DNA from: Chloroflexota bacterium
GTDB lineage: Bacteria > Chloroflexota > Ktedonobacteria > Ktedonobacterales > JACDGC01
Assembly (NCBI GenBank): GCA_021778805.1
Contig: JAJYBV010000008.1
Coordinates: 1-52,710 of the forward strand
Direction: 5' to 3'
Length of the DNA: 52,710 bases
Shown here: positions 35,676 to 43,645 of the stretch, piece after piece
Numbering within the stretch: position 1 is the first letter of the stretch
Layout of the letters: each line of letters opens with the position of its first letter
Made by a program: the position numbers and the translations under genes
Notes under the pieces: model-generated
The model's database searches: none
What the model saw: the letters and a program-made list of their open reading frames with translations, nothing else
Told to the model about the DNA's origin: nothing

Positions 35676-36072
35676 CACTTTGCTCCCCTTCCCCATCTGT
35701 ATTGCTATTTGCTTCAACGTGTAATATGGAAACTGCAAAACGCTTAAACCAATTCAAAGCTAAAAGCGATTGCCTCGTTACATATATATATTCTGATAAC
35801 GGCATGGTGCGGACTTCATTCAAAAAAGTATCTTTTTCTTTACCAAGTACCCGAGCAAGATCCACTAAAACCTCTTTTTGAGGTGTTTTATCTTTATTTC
35901 GAGTATCAACAAATGCCAGCGCTTGCGCCAAACCTGCGCTGCGAATTAGGATCGGCAGTTTATGACACATGCCTCCATAGGCTTTTGTATTGGTTTCAGA
36001 ATTATCTTTCCATTTTATAACTTGCTCGTACACTTTCTCGGCAAGTTCCTGATTGCGAGTTTTTTGTGCCAT
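35665..36072 (-). CDS. cmr5: Type III-B effector small subunit Cmr5
   Basis: A 135-residue, mostly helical, charged protein matching the Cmr5 small subunit that lines the guide-target duplex. Recognisable parts are RNQELAEKVYEQVIKWKD, YGGMCHKLPILIRSAGLAQALAFVDTRN and LNWFKRFAVSILH. The ATG at 36072 has GGGAGG upstream and begins just after the cmr4 stop. The C-terminal EGEQSDG tail is polar and overlaps the cmr6 start region. Confidence 0.9.
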   Translation of the reverse strand: MAQKTRNQELAEKVYEQVIKWKDNSETNTKAYGGMCHKLPILIRSAGLAQALAFVDTRNKDKTPQKEVLVDLARVLGKEKDTFLNEVRTMPLSEYIYVTRQSLLALNWFKRFAVSILHVEANSNTDGEGEQSDGK

Positions 36073-36076
36073 AAAG

Positions 36077-36970
36077 CTATTTTCCTCCCACAAATTTTAC
36101 TTGGCAAATGCCTTTGCCAATGGTTGCTTTGCCACCTAATTGTACGGAATGATTCTGGGCAAGATTTTGTACCTTTTGCATAACATCTTGTTCAGAAAGA
36201 CTATTTTTACGTGGAGGATTAGCGATAACCACACCGGCAAGTATCGTTTCTGCAGGCAGCATTTCTTCGTACCATAATGCGCCAGTATCAACTGTTTTCG
36301 AGTTTTCATTAATTTTGATGCGTGCGTTTACTTCAAGCGCTGTATCAAATAAGAATGTCATAATATCGTCATGAACAACGCAGAATCTTTGTTTAAAAAA
36401 ATCCTGCTCAGATGCGCTGTTAAATAGTTGCTGCGCTATCCAGTTTGCCCATAACTCAGTTATATCTATTTTTTCTGCTTGCAAATCCAAATCTTCCAAT
36501 AAAACTTTTTGTGTTTTATCAACAGTTGCTACTAATACTGAATTATTCCCTACTAAAGCAGAATCTTCGCTTAAAGCGTCACTTGGCGTATTTGGGATAT
36601 TTGTTAAACCTACCTCCAGTGCGTCTCGGCGTAGCCGATAAAGTAAAAACGGCGATGTAACATACGCAAATGTTCCTTTAAAGCTTCTAACAGGCAGCGC
36701 TATAAGTTTTTGATCGGTAAATTGTATAGCGCTTGCTATTGTATCATCTGAACCGTTAACGTTTTCTGAACCAAAAATTTTGGTTTTTTCTTGTTCATCT
36801 CCTTCATACAATGCCCGAAGCGAACCTTTGAGCGATGAACCGGGTAAATAAGGTATTCCGGTTGCTTTTTCCCGTGCAACGGGTAAATCAATTTCTCCTA
36901 CTCCCTGGCCTGTTCCTGGATGTAACGCCGAAATTGCTTGTATAAAGATGAGTTTTTGAATTGCTGTCAT
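36077..36970 (-). CDS. cmr4: Type III-B backbone RAMP subunit and target RNase Cmr4
   Basis: A 297-residue Cas7-family RAMP forming the repeated Cmr backbone. It shows ISALHPGTGQGVGEIDLPVAREK followed by GIPYLPGSSLKGSLRALY. D28 in the VGEID segment is the position of the catalytic Asp that cuts target RNA at 6-nt intervals in studied Cmr complexes, so target RNase activity is probably intact. The C-terminal LGGKATIGKGICQVKF is the RAMP glycine-rich loop. The start at 36970 has AGGAG upstream, 13 bases after cmr1. Confidence 0.95.
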   Translation of the reverse strand: MTAIQKLIFIQAISALHPGTGQGVGEIDLPVAREKATGIPYLPGSSLKGSLRALYEGDEQEKTKIFGSENVNGSDDTIASAIQFTDQKLIALPVRSFKGTFAYVTSPFLLYRLRRDALEVGLTNIPNTPSDALSEDSALVGNNSVLVATVDKTQKVLLEDLDLQAEKIDITELWANWIAQQLFNSASEQDFFKQRFCVVHDDIMTFLFDTALEVNARIKINENSKTVDTGALWYEEMLPAETILAGVVIANPPRKNSLSEQDVMQKVQNLAQNHSVQLGGKATIGKGICQVKFVGGK

Positions 36971-36983
36971 TTGTTATTTACTC

Positions 36984-38249
36984 CTATTGTTGTAAGTTGT
37001 CAATAAATGCTTCAATGACTCGTGTTTTTCCCTTAAGTGTAGTTGGAAGATCATTTTCATCAACCGCATATAGATCACCTGATACAGGGATTTGAGTTTT
37101 TGGGGATTTCAATTGAAGTTGTAATGGTATATCTTCAATAGGCGGAACTTCCAACATTGCCGCTAGCCCAACAACGTTACCGTCAATGCATTTTAACGGC
37201 CGTAAAATAAGCGGACTTGCCATTCGTTCGGAACCTTGCGGAGTTAAAGTTGCGTCTGGCGGTGGTGAATTTTTAAAATGAAAGATAATTGGCAGACCAA
37301 ATTCAGAACGAACAAATCCTGGTTCCGGAGCATTCGGCGACTCTTTTTGTGAATTTAGCTTACTAATTGCCGCAGCTTCCGGCCACTTGCCATTATTTGG
37401 TGAGCGAAAATTTTTTAACGAAGTGATAAGATTGTTCCATACAACCTTTGCATTAGTATTATTCTGTCTATAGGAAACGCACTTAAATACCATCTTGGAA
37501 TCTAAATGCGGAACCTCTTTTGGAAAATCTGATTTCTGGATATATTTATTTAATCTATCTTGAATCCATTTCTTAGCTGAATTTGGATCTACAGGATGAT
37601 CACCAGTTCTATTATCTGCCGTTTTACAGAAAATCGCGCCAAAACCGCGGCGAGTGCGTGCGCCAATGCCACCAAACGTTTCCCAAGCCCATAAGGCTGC
37701 TTCCAACTCATCTTTTACATTCAGTGCAATGCCACCAACTGTTACAGAGGTCGGAAATGTCAATTGCAATTCAAATTCCGCAGTTGATAGCATTTTTGCG
37801 TCAACATTACTTCTTCTATTGCCATCTACATTTTCTGGACGAAGCGGAAAACCAACATATTCATGAATCTCTGAATTTATTTGACTATTTGGCCGTAAGC
37901 TTAATGTTGGTATAATTTCAGTCTTAGAATTGCATTTCACAGATATAATAACTGCAGATGGGCCAACTGGTTTCCCTTGAACAGCTGCGCACCCCAAAAT
38001 AGCTTCTTCTGCTTTGCGCATTTTATCTAAACTACCTTCGAATTGACCACCTCGAGTTGCACGCCACCAAAAGCGCAGTTCGCCACGTATGGATGAACCG
38101 CGAATTGGGGTAAAGATATCATAATAACGCTGGGTAACACCGCCACCAAACATTGGGGTAATTAAAGAATAGTTTCTGCGCATAACTATGCGGTCACTCG
38201 TTCGTTTTGTATACGCCGGCGGAGTTTCAATTATTGGTTTCCGAGTCAT
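36984..38249 (-). CDS. cmr1: Type III-B effector RAMP subunit Cmr1
   Basis: A 421-residue protein with the Cmr1 signature: YSLITPMFGGGVTQRYYDIFTPIRGSSIRGELRFWWRATRGG at the N terminus, and the glycine-rich WAWETFGGIGARTRRGFGAIF near residue 205. The C-terminal half is a second RAMP-like fold with FGLPIIFHF and SPLILRPL. Cmr1 sits with Cmr6 at the crRNA 3' end and helps bind target RNA. Its start lies 3 bases beyond the cmr3 stop. Confidence 0.95.
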   Translation of the reverse strand: MTRKPIIETPPAYTKRTSDRIVMRRNYSLITPMFGGGVTQRYYDIFTPIRGSSIRGELRFWWRATRGGQFEGSLDKMRKAEEAILGCAAVQGKPVGPSAVIISVKCNSKTEIIPTLSLRPNSQINSEIHEYVGFPLRPENVDGNRRSNVDAKMLSTAEFELQLTFPTSVTVGGIALNVKDELEAALWAWETFGGIGARTRRGFGAIFCKTADNRTGDHPVDPNSAKKWIQDRLNKYIQKSDFPKEVPHLDSKMVFKCVSYRQNNTNAKVVWNNLITSLKNFRSPNNGKWPEAAAISKLNSQKESPNAPEPGFVRSEFGLPIIFHFKNSPPPDATLTPQGSERMASPLILRPLKCIDGNVVGLAAMLEVPPIEDIPLQLQLKSPKTQIPVSGDLYAVDENDLPTTLKGKTRVIEAFIDNLQQ

Positions 38250-38252
38250 ATT

Positions 38253-39581
38253 TTATGCTTTTGCCTCTTTTTCTGTCCATGTTCCTAGCGCAGCTAGACC
38301 AAAACCATCTCTGCGGAATTGTTCCGGAGATTGCGAAATAGTATTCCAATATACTGAAGCATTTGTAATATCATCACTGATATTACTCATCCAAACATGC
38401 TCAATCCATTTTTTACGCTGTTCTGCGCTGCCCTGCAATTCCAGAAAAAATACAGTGCCAGCAGGAGCCATGCGCACCGTTGGTTTTGGCCATTTTTTAT
38501 GCATATCCCAGCCAGAAAGCGTTAGAGGCCGATCAATTGCCGCAGCTTTCAGTACTGCCTGAACACCTGTAGAAAAAGGATCTTGCAGTAACCAAGTTGG
38601 TTGGTATCCTTCAGAAAAATATGCCGGTGTCAGTAGAAAAACGCGGCAGCGCCCTGTGCGGGCAATTTCTTCAGTAATGGCCTTGGGGCAAGGTGGCAAC
38701 GTATGTGTTGAATTTTGTAACATACCAAACCTTCGTTCCCCACCAAATGCTACAGAATACTTTTCTATCGATCCGGCGCTTGCAGCAGTATTGGAAAGCG
38801 ATACCGATGCGTCACATGCAAGACCAAGACGTATTACTTCATGAGTAAACGAAGACTTATATGTAAATTCCAGCCCGTTTGTTTCAAAAAGCATGCCATC
38901 CTGGCTTGTGCGAGTATCATTTTGTACTTTCAAGTGCGTTCGTGTTGATTTTAACAGAGACTTGATAGTATGATTTTCAAACATCATCTGTGATATTTTT
39001 CCAGCACTCTGAATTTCGGCCACATGTAAAATATTATCTTGCGGATCCTTTTTAGAGTAAAATTGCAGTGGATACTCTGCCAGCCATAATTCAAAAAGAT
39101 CCCATCTCCAAAATTCAGGCATTGCATCTGCCTTCGATTCTTCCCAAGTATCCATTTGAAGCATTTGCAAATCTGGCGCAATACTATCGGTTAAATCGGT
39201 AACTGCGCCTTTCGGCAAAGCCGCTGGCCGCAATCTTCGCAGATATTTCCCGGTGCCGTTTTGTGACTGCTTCAACAGTAAAGCGTCTTTTGGCGCTGAA
39301 ACAAACCAATTCTGAATATTTTTTTCATGCATTTCAAGTTGCGCTAATAGAGGGCCATGAACGGTTAATTCCAAAACAGCCTTAATGTGCTCTTCATCAT
39401 ATCTGCCATTAGAATCTGGAGCGCCAACCCAGTTTAGCAGCGCTTGAGAACGCAGCAGACCCGCTGTCATAGATGGTGTGGGAAACGGCAAAGTTTCTGC
39501 CCGTGCGCCAGGATCTATAGTAAAAGGCCGACCGTCTCGAGCGATTATAGTATCATATGGTTCATAGATATATGTTGTCAT
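38253..39581 (-). CDS. cmr3: Type III-B effector subunit Cmr3 (Cas5-like)
   Basis: A 442-residue protein matching Cmr3, the Cas5-like subunit that holds the crRNA 5' tag next to Cas10. It opens with the typical YEPYDTIIARDGRPFTIDPGARAETLPFPTPSMTAGLLRS, has FGGERRFGMLQ mid-chain, and ends with FRRDGFGLAALGTW, a glycine-rich loop. The start codon overlaps the cmr2 stop (TAATG), so the two are translationally coupled, as their contact in the complex suggests. Confidence 0.94.
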   Translation of the reverse strand: MTTYIYEPYDTIIARDGRPFTIDPGARAETLPFPTPSMTAGLLRSQALLNWVGAPDSNGRYDEEHIKAVLELTVHGPLLAQLEMHEKNIQNWFVSAPKDALLLKQSQNGTGKYLRRLRPAALPKGAVTDLTDSIAPDLQMLQMDTWEESKADAMPEFWRWDLFELWLAEYPLQFYSKKDPQDNILHVAEIQSAGKISQMMFENHTIKSLLKSTRTHLKVQNDTRTSQDGMLFETNGLEFTYKSSFTHEVIRLGLACDASVSLSNTAASAGSIEKYSVAFGGERRFGMLQNSTHTLPPCPKAITEEIARTGRCRVFLLTPAYFSEGYQPTWLLQDPFSTGVQAVLKAAAIDRPLTLSGWDMHKKWPKPTVRMAPAGTVFFLELQGSAEQRKKWIEHVWMSNISDDITNASVYWNTISQSPEQFRRDGFGLAALGTWTEKEAKA

Positions 39582-41419
39582 TACTTATACTCCTTACCGG
39601 CAGCAACATTTCGGTTCAAATTATCTGAGTAAATTGATTGCGCTATCAATTGCGCAGCTATCAATTCTTTGGCAATTTGAGCGGCGCTGCTGCCATTATA
39701 AGCGGAACCAGGCTCAATCTGAATCAGCTTGAGCAATGTTTTTAAGTGTTCTTCCGCCATCTTTTTTCGTTTTAAAATACGATATATCTCTGCTGATTCC
39801 ATCTCAGCGTGATATTTTGAGTGAAATCCAAATTCCTTAGCAATCTTATATAATTCATAGCCTAAACCATCGGGAATTGCATTGTTTTGTGCCAATTCAA
39901 TAAGCCTTATAAAGCGATGGCTCACTGTGTTCCAATTTTCAACAAAGGTAGTATCGCTGCCGCTGCGTTTGCTGATAGTTATCGCTAAAGCATTTTTGCT
40001 TTGATTATTATATTGTTTTGCAGCTTTCTCAGCTTCTTCTGCTAACTTAAATACATTTGTTAATGGTTCTAGGTGGTGCGCCACCACTAAACCCGCAGAA
40101 ATTGTAGGATCCTGTTTCCAGTGAATACCTTCAGCATTATGCTTCTTGAACTCAGCAATTTTGTTATCAAAAGCGGAATGTATTTCGATAGCGCATTTTA
40201 TCGCGGTGTGCAATGGTAATATAGCGGTAACATCATCACCTCCGGTATAAATAGCTTTACCGGCATTATTCTCAATAGTATTTTTTGCTTCTTTAGCAAA
40301 TTCCGATAACATCTTTGAAAAATTCTGATGTATGATAATGTCATTAATTTCATCAATACATTTGCCCATACTATCCCCATCTGCTTTAAAAAATGCATAA
40401 TACGGCAGCGGAGGATGAATATAAGGAAAATCTTGCCGCAAATCATTAAAAAATGCCATGTAAGCCCGCTGAATTTTTTGCATTTTTGTTTGATCTGGCT
40501 TTGCATAATCTAAAGCGCGTTCGGGGTATAACAGCGCGCCATCAATATTACCTACGAAACGTTTAAGTGTAAAATCATCTGTTTTCACTTTTTCAAACAT
40601 CAGCATCTGTTTAGGAAGTGACTGAATATAGTTATTCCAGCTTTGTTTAATTTTAGGTGAAATAGCGTCACCAATATTCTCCAAGTGCTTTAAAAATGGC
40701 ATTGCAGCCATATGTGATGTACTGGGAAACGCACCTTCATTATCTCGCGTATTGGAAGATTTTCCAAAACGTTTGAGTAGATCGATTCCGGAAAGGCATT
40801 CATTTGGCTTTACTTCAATTTCATCTAATGGCAAATCGGAAGAAGCAACTAACACAGCTTCACGCTGTCCATCTATGGAAGATTTATCAGTATTGCTTGC
40901 CCAAGTTGGCTGTTTAAATAATCGTGCCGTTTTACGCATAGCCATTGCTTTTTGCAGGTTTTTACGAGCAGTTGCATAGGTTGAACTGTCGTCAGTTATT
41001 TCCAAAGGAACAGCCACCCAATAGAGTTCTATTCCATCCAGTACTTGCTGCACTGCAATCTCAGCATTTCCATTGAATACAATTTTTTGATCTGTAAGTC
41101 TTTTCAAAATATTGTCTATCTCTTGCTTGGCAAAATCCAAAACTGCTTGGCGAACTTTTGATCCAATAATTTTAGGATCTTCCTCTATTTGCGCCATAAT
41201 AACGTTCGTTCCGCTAAAATCACTCCAACATTTTAATTCATTGCTATCAGCGCTGGGGAAAATGAGCTGCGTTTTTTTGTCGTTCTCAGTGATAGCGCGC
41301 GCCATGGTTTTACCCAACTCACTGATGAACTTTGATCCGAACCAGAAATCACGTGTTCGCCGAGCGCTGACAATAAAAGTTTGCACTGGCCCAACGCTCA
41401 CTTCCATAAGAAATGTCAT
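39581..41419 (-). CDS. cas10: Type III-B Cas10 (Cmr2), cyclase-competent, no HD domain
   Basis: A 612-residue Cas10. It begins directly with EVSVGPVQTFIVSARRTRDFWFGSKF, the start of the first palm region, so the N-terminal HD nuclease found in many Cas10 proteins is absent. Palm motifs are FKADGDSMGKCI (about residue 345) and YTGGDDV, with G393-D396 forming the GGDD site that makes cyclic oligoadenylate. A helical C-terminal D4-like domain follows. Start ATG 41419 has AAAGGAG upstream. First gene of the cmr operon, behind an extended -10 promoter. DNA cleavage by Cas10 is not expected, so immunity here should rest on target RNA cutting plus the CARF-RelE response. Confidence 0.95.
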   Translation of the reverse strand: MTFLMEVSVGPVQTFIVSARRTRDFWFGSKFISELGKTMARAITENDKKTQLIFPSADSNELKCWSDFSGTNVIMAQIEEDPKIIGSKVRQAVLDFAKQEIDNILKRLTDQKIVFNGNAEIAVQQVLDGIELYWVAVPLEITDDSSTYATARKNLQKAMAMRKTARLFKQPTWASNTDKSSIDGQREAVLVASSDLPLDEIEVKPNECLSGIDLLKRFGKSSNTRDNEGAFPSTSHMAAMPFLKHLENIGDAISPKIKQSWNNYIQSLPKQMLMFEKVKTDDFTLKRFVGNIDGALLYPERALDYAKPDQTKMQKIQRAYMAFFNDLRQDFPYIHPPLPYYAFFKADGDSMGKCIDEINDIIIHQNFSKMLSEFAKEAKNTIENNAGKAIYTGGDDVTAILPLHTAIKCAIEIHSAFDNKIAEFKKHNAEGIHWKQDPTISAGLVVAHHLEPLTNVFKLAEEAEKAAKQYNNQSKNALAITISKRSGSDTTFVENWNTVSHRFIRLIELAQNNAIPDGLGYELYKIAKEFGFHSKYHAEMESAEIYRILKRKKMAEEHLKTLLKLIQIEPGSAYNGSSAAQIAKELIAAQLIAQSIYSDNLNRNVAAGKEYK

Positions 41420-41452
41420 TATTTTTCTGCTCCTTTAAAAGGCAACGGATAT

Positions 41453-41512
41453 GTTGCAATATTTACAATCATGCAACAAAAAATATCCTTAAATCTGAAT
41501 AAGAGTATAACA
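41453..41512 (-). promoter_or_regulatory. cmr operon promoter and adjacent 25-bp imperfect palindrome
   Basis: On the minus strand an extended -10 (TGTTATACT, 41512-41504) lies in the 125-bp gap upstream of cas10. Between it and the start codon is an imperfect palindrome with GTTGCA (41453-41458) and TGCAAC (41472-41477) as outer arms and further partial symmetry inside. The position, downstream of the predicted transcription start, suits a repressor site. The CARF-LuxR protein encoded just upstream is an obvious candidate ligand. Confidence 0.5.
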
Positions 41513-41544
41513 TACGAATGCAAACTAAAAATTACGAATAATTC

Positions 41545-42396
41545 TTAAATTTTATTAGAATGTTTCGCATTTTTTTGAGTTTCTCCAATGATATAATCCT
41601 TAATACAAGCGAAATGGTCTGCAACCCATTGGGTGTTTATTGACCGAGCCTGCAACTTCCAAGCGTATTGACATTCTTGGAAAATTTTTGTTTTATGGGT
41701 TTGAACTGTTTTGACTTGTATGGATAATGATTTTGCGATTTCAGCGTCGGAGAAGTTTTGTAATATATAATACAAAACTTCTTGCGGCCTTGAACTTAAC
41801 GCATCCCATACATCCTTAGCATTTTTATAATCAGGTGATTTTTCAAATACATGATTCTCAACATGCAAGTGAATACTCGAAAATGGCGCATCAATCAGTT
41901 TAATGTTTTCATGCTCTAATTCACTATGCATTTGCGAACCATTCTTTGTTTTTTCACGAATTTCGCTGCTTGAATAAAGATGCCAAATGTGATCAACCGC
42001 ATCAAACGTTTGCTGCGCCATCAATAACGCGGCATATCCCAATAATCTTGGTCCACCGCTTAAACAAAGATGGATAATATCACCTTGGTTTTTATATTCG
42101 TAAAATAGCTGCTTAAAACGGTCAGAAACAGCTGAAAGTGTATCAAGTGAATTAATTACTTGAATTGGTGTTTTGTTATACAATACCAGAGTATAATGAA
42201 TTTGGCATAATTTTCCATTGTATTGATTGTCTTTAAATTCTTTAGACAACTGTTTTTGTACTGTAGGAAATATTTCTGATTGAAGATGAATTGCATTTAC
42301 CTTGGTTATCGGATACGTTTCAAGAAGTCGATCTAACGCCAGCGTTATAATTTGTGGTTGTGATCCTAGCGTTGCTATCAGCACATGCGAGTTCAT
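41545..42396 (-). CDS. CARF domain fused to a LuxR/GerE-type HTH, putative cyclic-oligoadenylate-responsive regulator
   Basis: A 283-residue two-domain protein. Residues 1 to about 165 resemble the NE0113-type CARF family, some members of which are linked to ring nuclease activity: SHVLIATLGSQPQIITLALDRLLE at the start, and HLCLSGGPRLLGYAALLMAQ as the second nucleotide loop, then FDAVDHIWHLYSSSE. Residues about 200-255 are a LuxR/GerE helix-turn-helix: SSRPQEVLYYILQNFSDAEIAKSLSIQVKTVQTHKTKIF, with the usual EIA and KTVxxH positions. No REC or PAS domain is present. The ATG at 42396 has GGAGG upstream. It is divergent from the Csx3-NTPase gene with only 42 bp between starts. It may regulate both operons. 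Confidence 0.85.
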   Translation of the reverse strand: MNSHVLIATLGSQPQIITLALDRLLETYPITKVNAIHLQSEIFPTVQKQLSKEFKDNQYNGKLCQIHYTLVLYNKTPIQVINSLDTLSAVSDRFKQLFYEYKNQGDIIHLCLSGGPRLLGYAALLMAQQTFDAVDHIWHLYSSSEIREKTKNGSQMHSELEHENIKLIDAPFSSIHLHVENHVFEKSPDYKNAKDVWDALSSRPQEVLYYILQNFSDAEIAKSLSIQVKTVQTHKTKIFQECQYAWKLQARSINTQWVADHFACIKDYIIGETQKNAKHSNKI

Positions 42397-42438
42397 TGAT
42401 CGCAAAGATCCTCCGTGAAAAAGATTAGAGTAAACGGC

Positions 42439-43620
42439 ATGCAAAAACAATTTAAAGCGCTTCTTATCGGCGGGCCACCGCATTCGGGTAAAAGCACACT
42501 AGCTTATCGACTGTCTGCAGCCTTGCGCGCGCAAAAAATCAGTCACTACCTTCTTAGAGCAAACCCGGATGGCGAGGGTAACTGGTTTTATGAATCGAAT
42601 GATTCTATCATACAAGAATTACGCAAGAATAACAAGAAATCGTGGACGCAGTCTTTTACTAAAGATATCACCAATTTTATTGCGCAAACCCCGGCGCCAT
42701 TATTGGTTGATACAGGTGGAATACCTTCGGAAGACACATACAAAATCGCAAAGGTTTGTCAGAAGGCTATTATAATTGCGCCTAATCCCGCGCTTTTGCA
42801 TACATGGGAAGATTTTATTCATGAAGCGCAAATACAACTGCTTGCAAGTTTCATTTCAGATTTGAGTGGTGAACAACAGGTCTATGTTGAAAAAGATACT
42901 TTGTACGGTATCATTCATGGCTTATCCAAAGATATGTCTTCTGATGGCGTTTGTTTTTCTGCGCTTACCCAACAAATTAAGCAGGAATTTGAATATTCTG
43001 AAATTGAAATGTTTGCAATACACAAATCGCAAATTACAGACGCGCTTGTATTCCAGCTTAACCGCATGCATATGAATGCGTCGATATGGCCAGATTCAGA
43101 TAACTGGAAGCCTGAAGAATTATCTATTTTATTGGCAGCATTACCGAGCTACGAGCCACTTGCGCTGTATGGCGTCGCTCCAAATTGGGTATATGCAGCC
43201 ATAGCGGCCAATACAACGTTGCCACTGAAAATATTTACCATGCAGTATGGCTGGGTAGATATTCCGCTTTCAGAACTGCCAATTCGAAATCTTAATGGAT
43301 CGGGAATAACATGGACGGCCCATACTGCATTAGAAAAAATATATTTGCAAGGTAACATTCACAAAGATTATCTTTCCTTAGCAGAAATGACTGATCTTTC
43401 TGTTCCGAATCTGCCAAATAATCTTGGTGTTATTCTCAGCGGAAAATTACCGCAATTGGTTTATGCAATTGCAGTACGAAAATATCGCAAGCATCTATGG
43501 GTTGCCGTCTACCAGCCGCAGTTAAATGGCTCCGTGGTAGTGTTTTCGCAAACATCGCAACATAAAATTGGTGATATTATTACTGTCGATAACGCCTATA
43601 TCACTAATTTAAGCAAGTAA
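42439..43620 (+). CDS. P-loop NTPase with two tandem Csx3-like domains
   Basis: A 393-residue protein. Residues 1 to about 165 are a P-loop domain with Walker A GGPPHSGKST and a LLVDTGG Walker B-like strand. Two Csx3-like units follow. The first (about 185-285) has EIEMFAIHKSQITDALVFQL and LALYGVAPNWVYAAIAA. The second (about 290-393) has LGVILSGKLPQLVYAIAVRKYRKHLWVAVYQPQLNGSVVVF. Canonical Csx3 has YDPRLGAVVV at that last site; here the Asp and Arg are Gln, and unit one reads YGWVDIP, so ring nuclease chemistry may be lost. Csx3-AAA fusions are known. The start is ATG 42439, or GTG 42415. First gene of the type I operon. Confidence 0.83.
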   Translation: MQKQFKALLIGGPPHSGKSTLAYRLSAALRAQKISHYLLRANPDGEGNWFYESNDSIIQELRKNNKKSWTQSFTKDITNFIAQTPAPLLVDTGGIPSEDTYKIAKVCQKAIIIAPNPALLHTWEDFIHEAQIQLLASFISDLSGEQQVYVEKDTLYGIIHGLSKDMSSDGVCFSALTQQIKQEFEYSEIEMFAIHKSQITDALVFQLNRMHMNASIWPDSDNWKPEELSILLAALPSYEPLALYGVAPNWVYAAIAANTTLPLKIFTMQYGWVDIPLSELPIRNLNGSGITWTAHTALEKIYLQGNIHKDYLSLAEMTDLSVPNLPNNLGVILSGKLPQLVYAIAVRKYRKHLWVAVYQPQLNGSVVVFSQTSQHKIGDIITVDNAYITNLSK

Positions 43621-43645
43621 ATTTTTATGAAAAGGAGTCGCAGTT

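Noticed and set aside
42415-42438. GTG start at 42415 for the Csx3-NTPase
   Set aside because: The ATG at 42439 starts closer to the P-loop strand, and the purines near 42415 belong to the opposite gene's ribosome-binding region. The GTG cannot be fully excluded.
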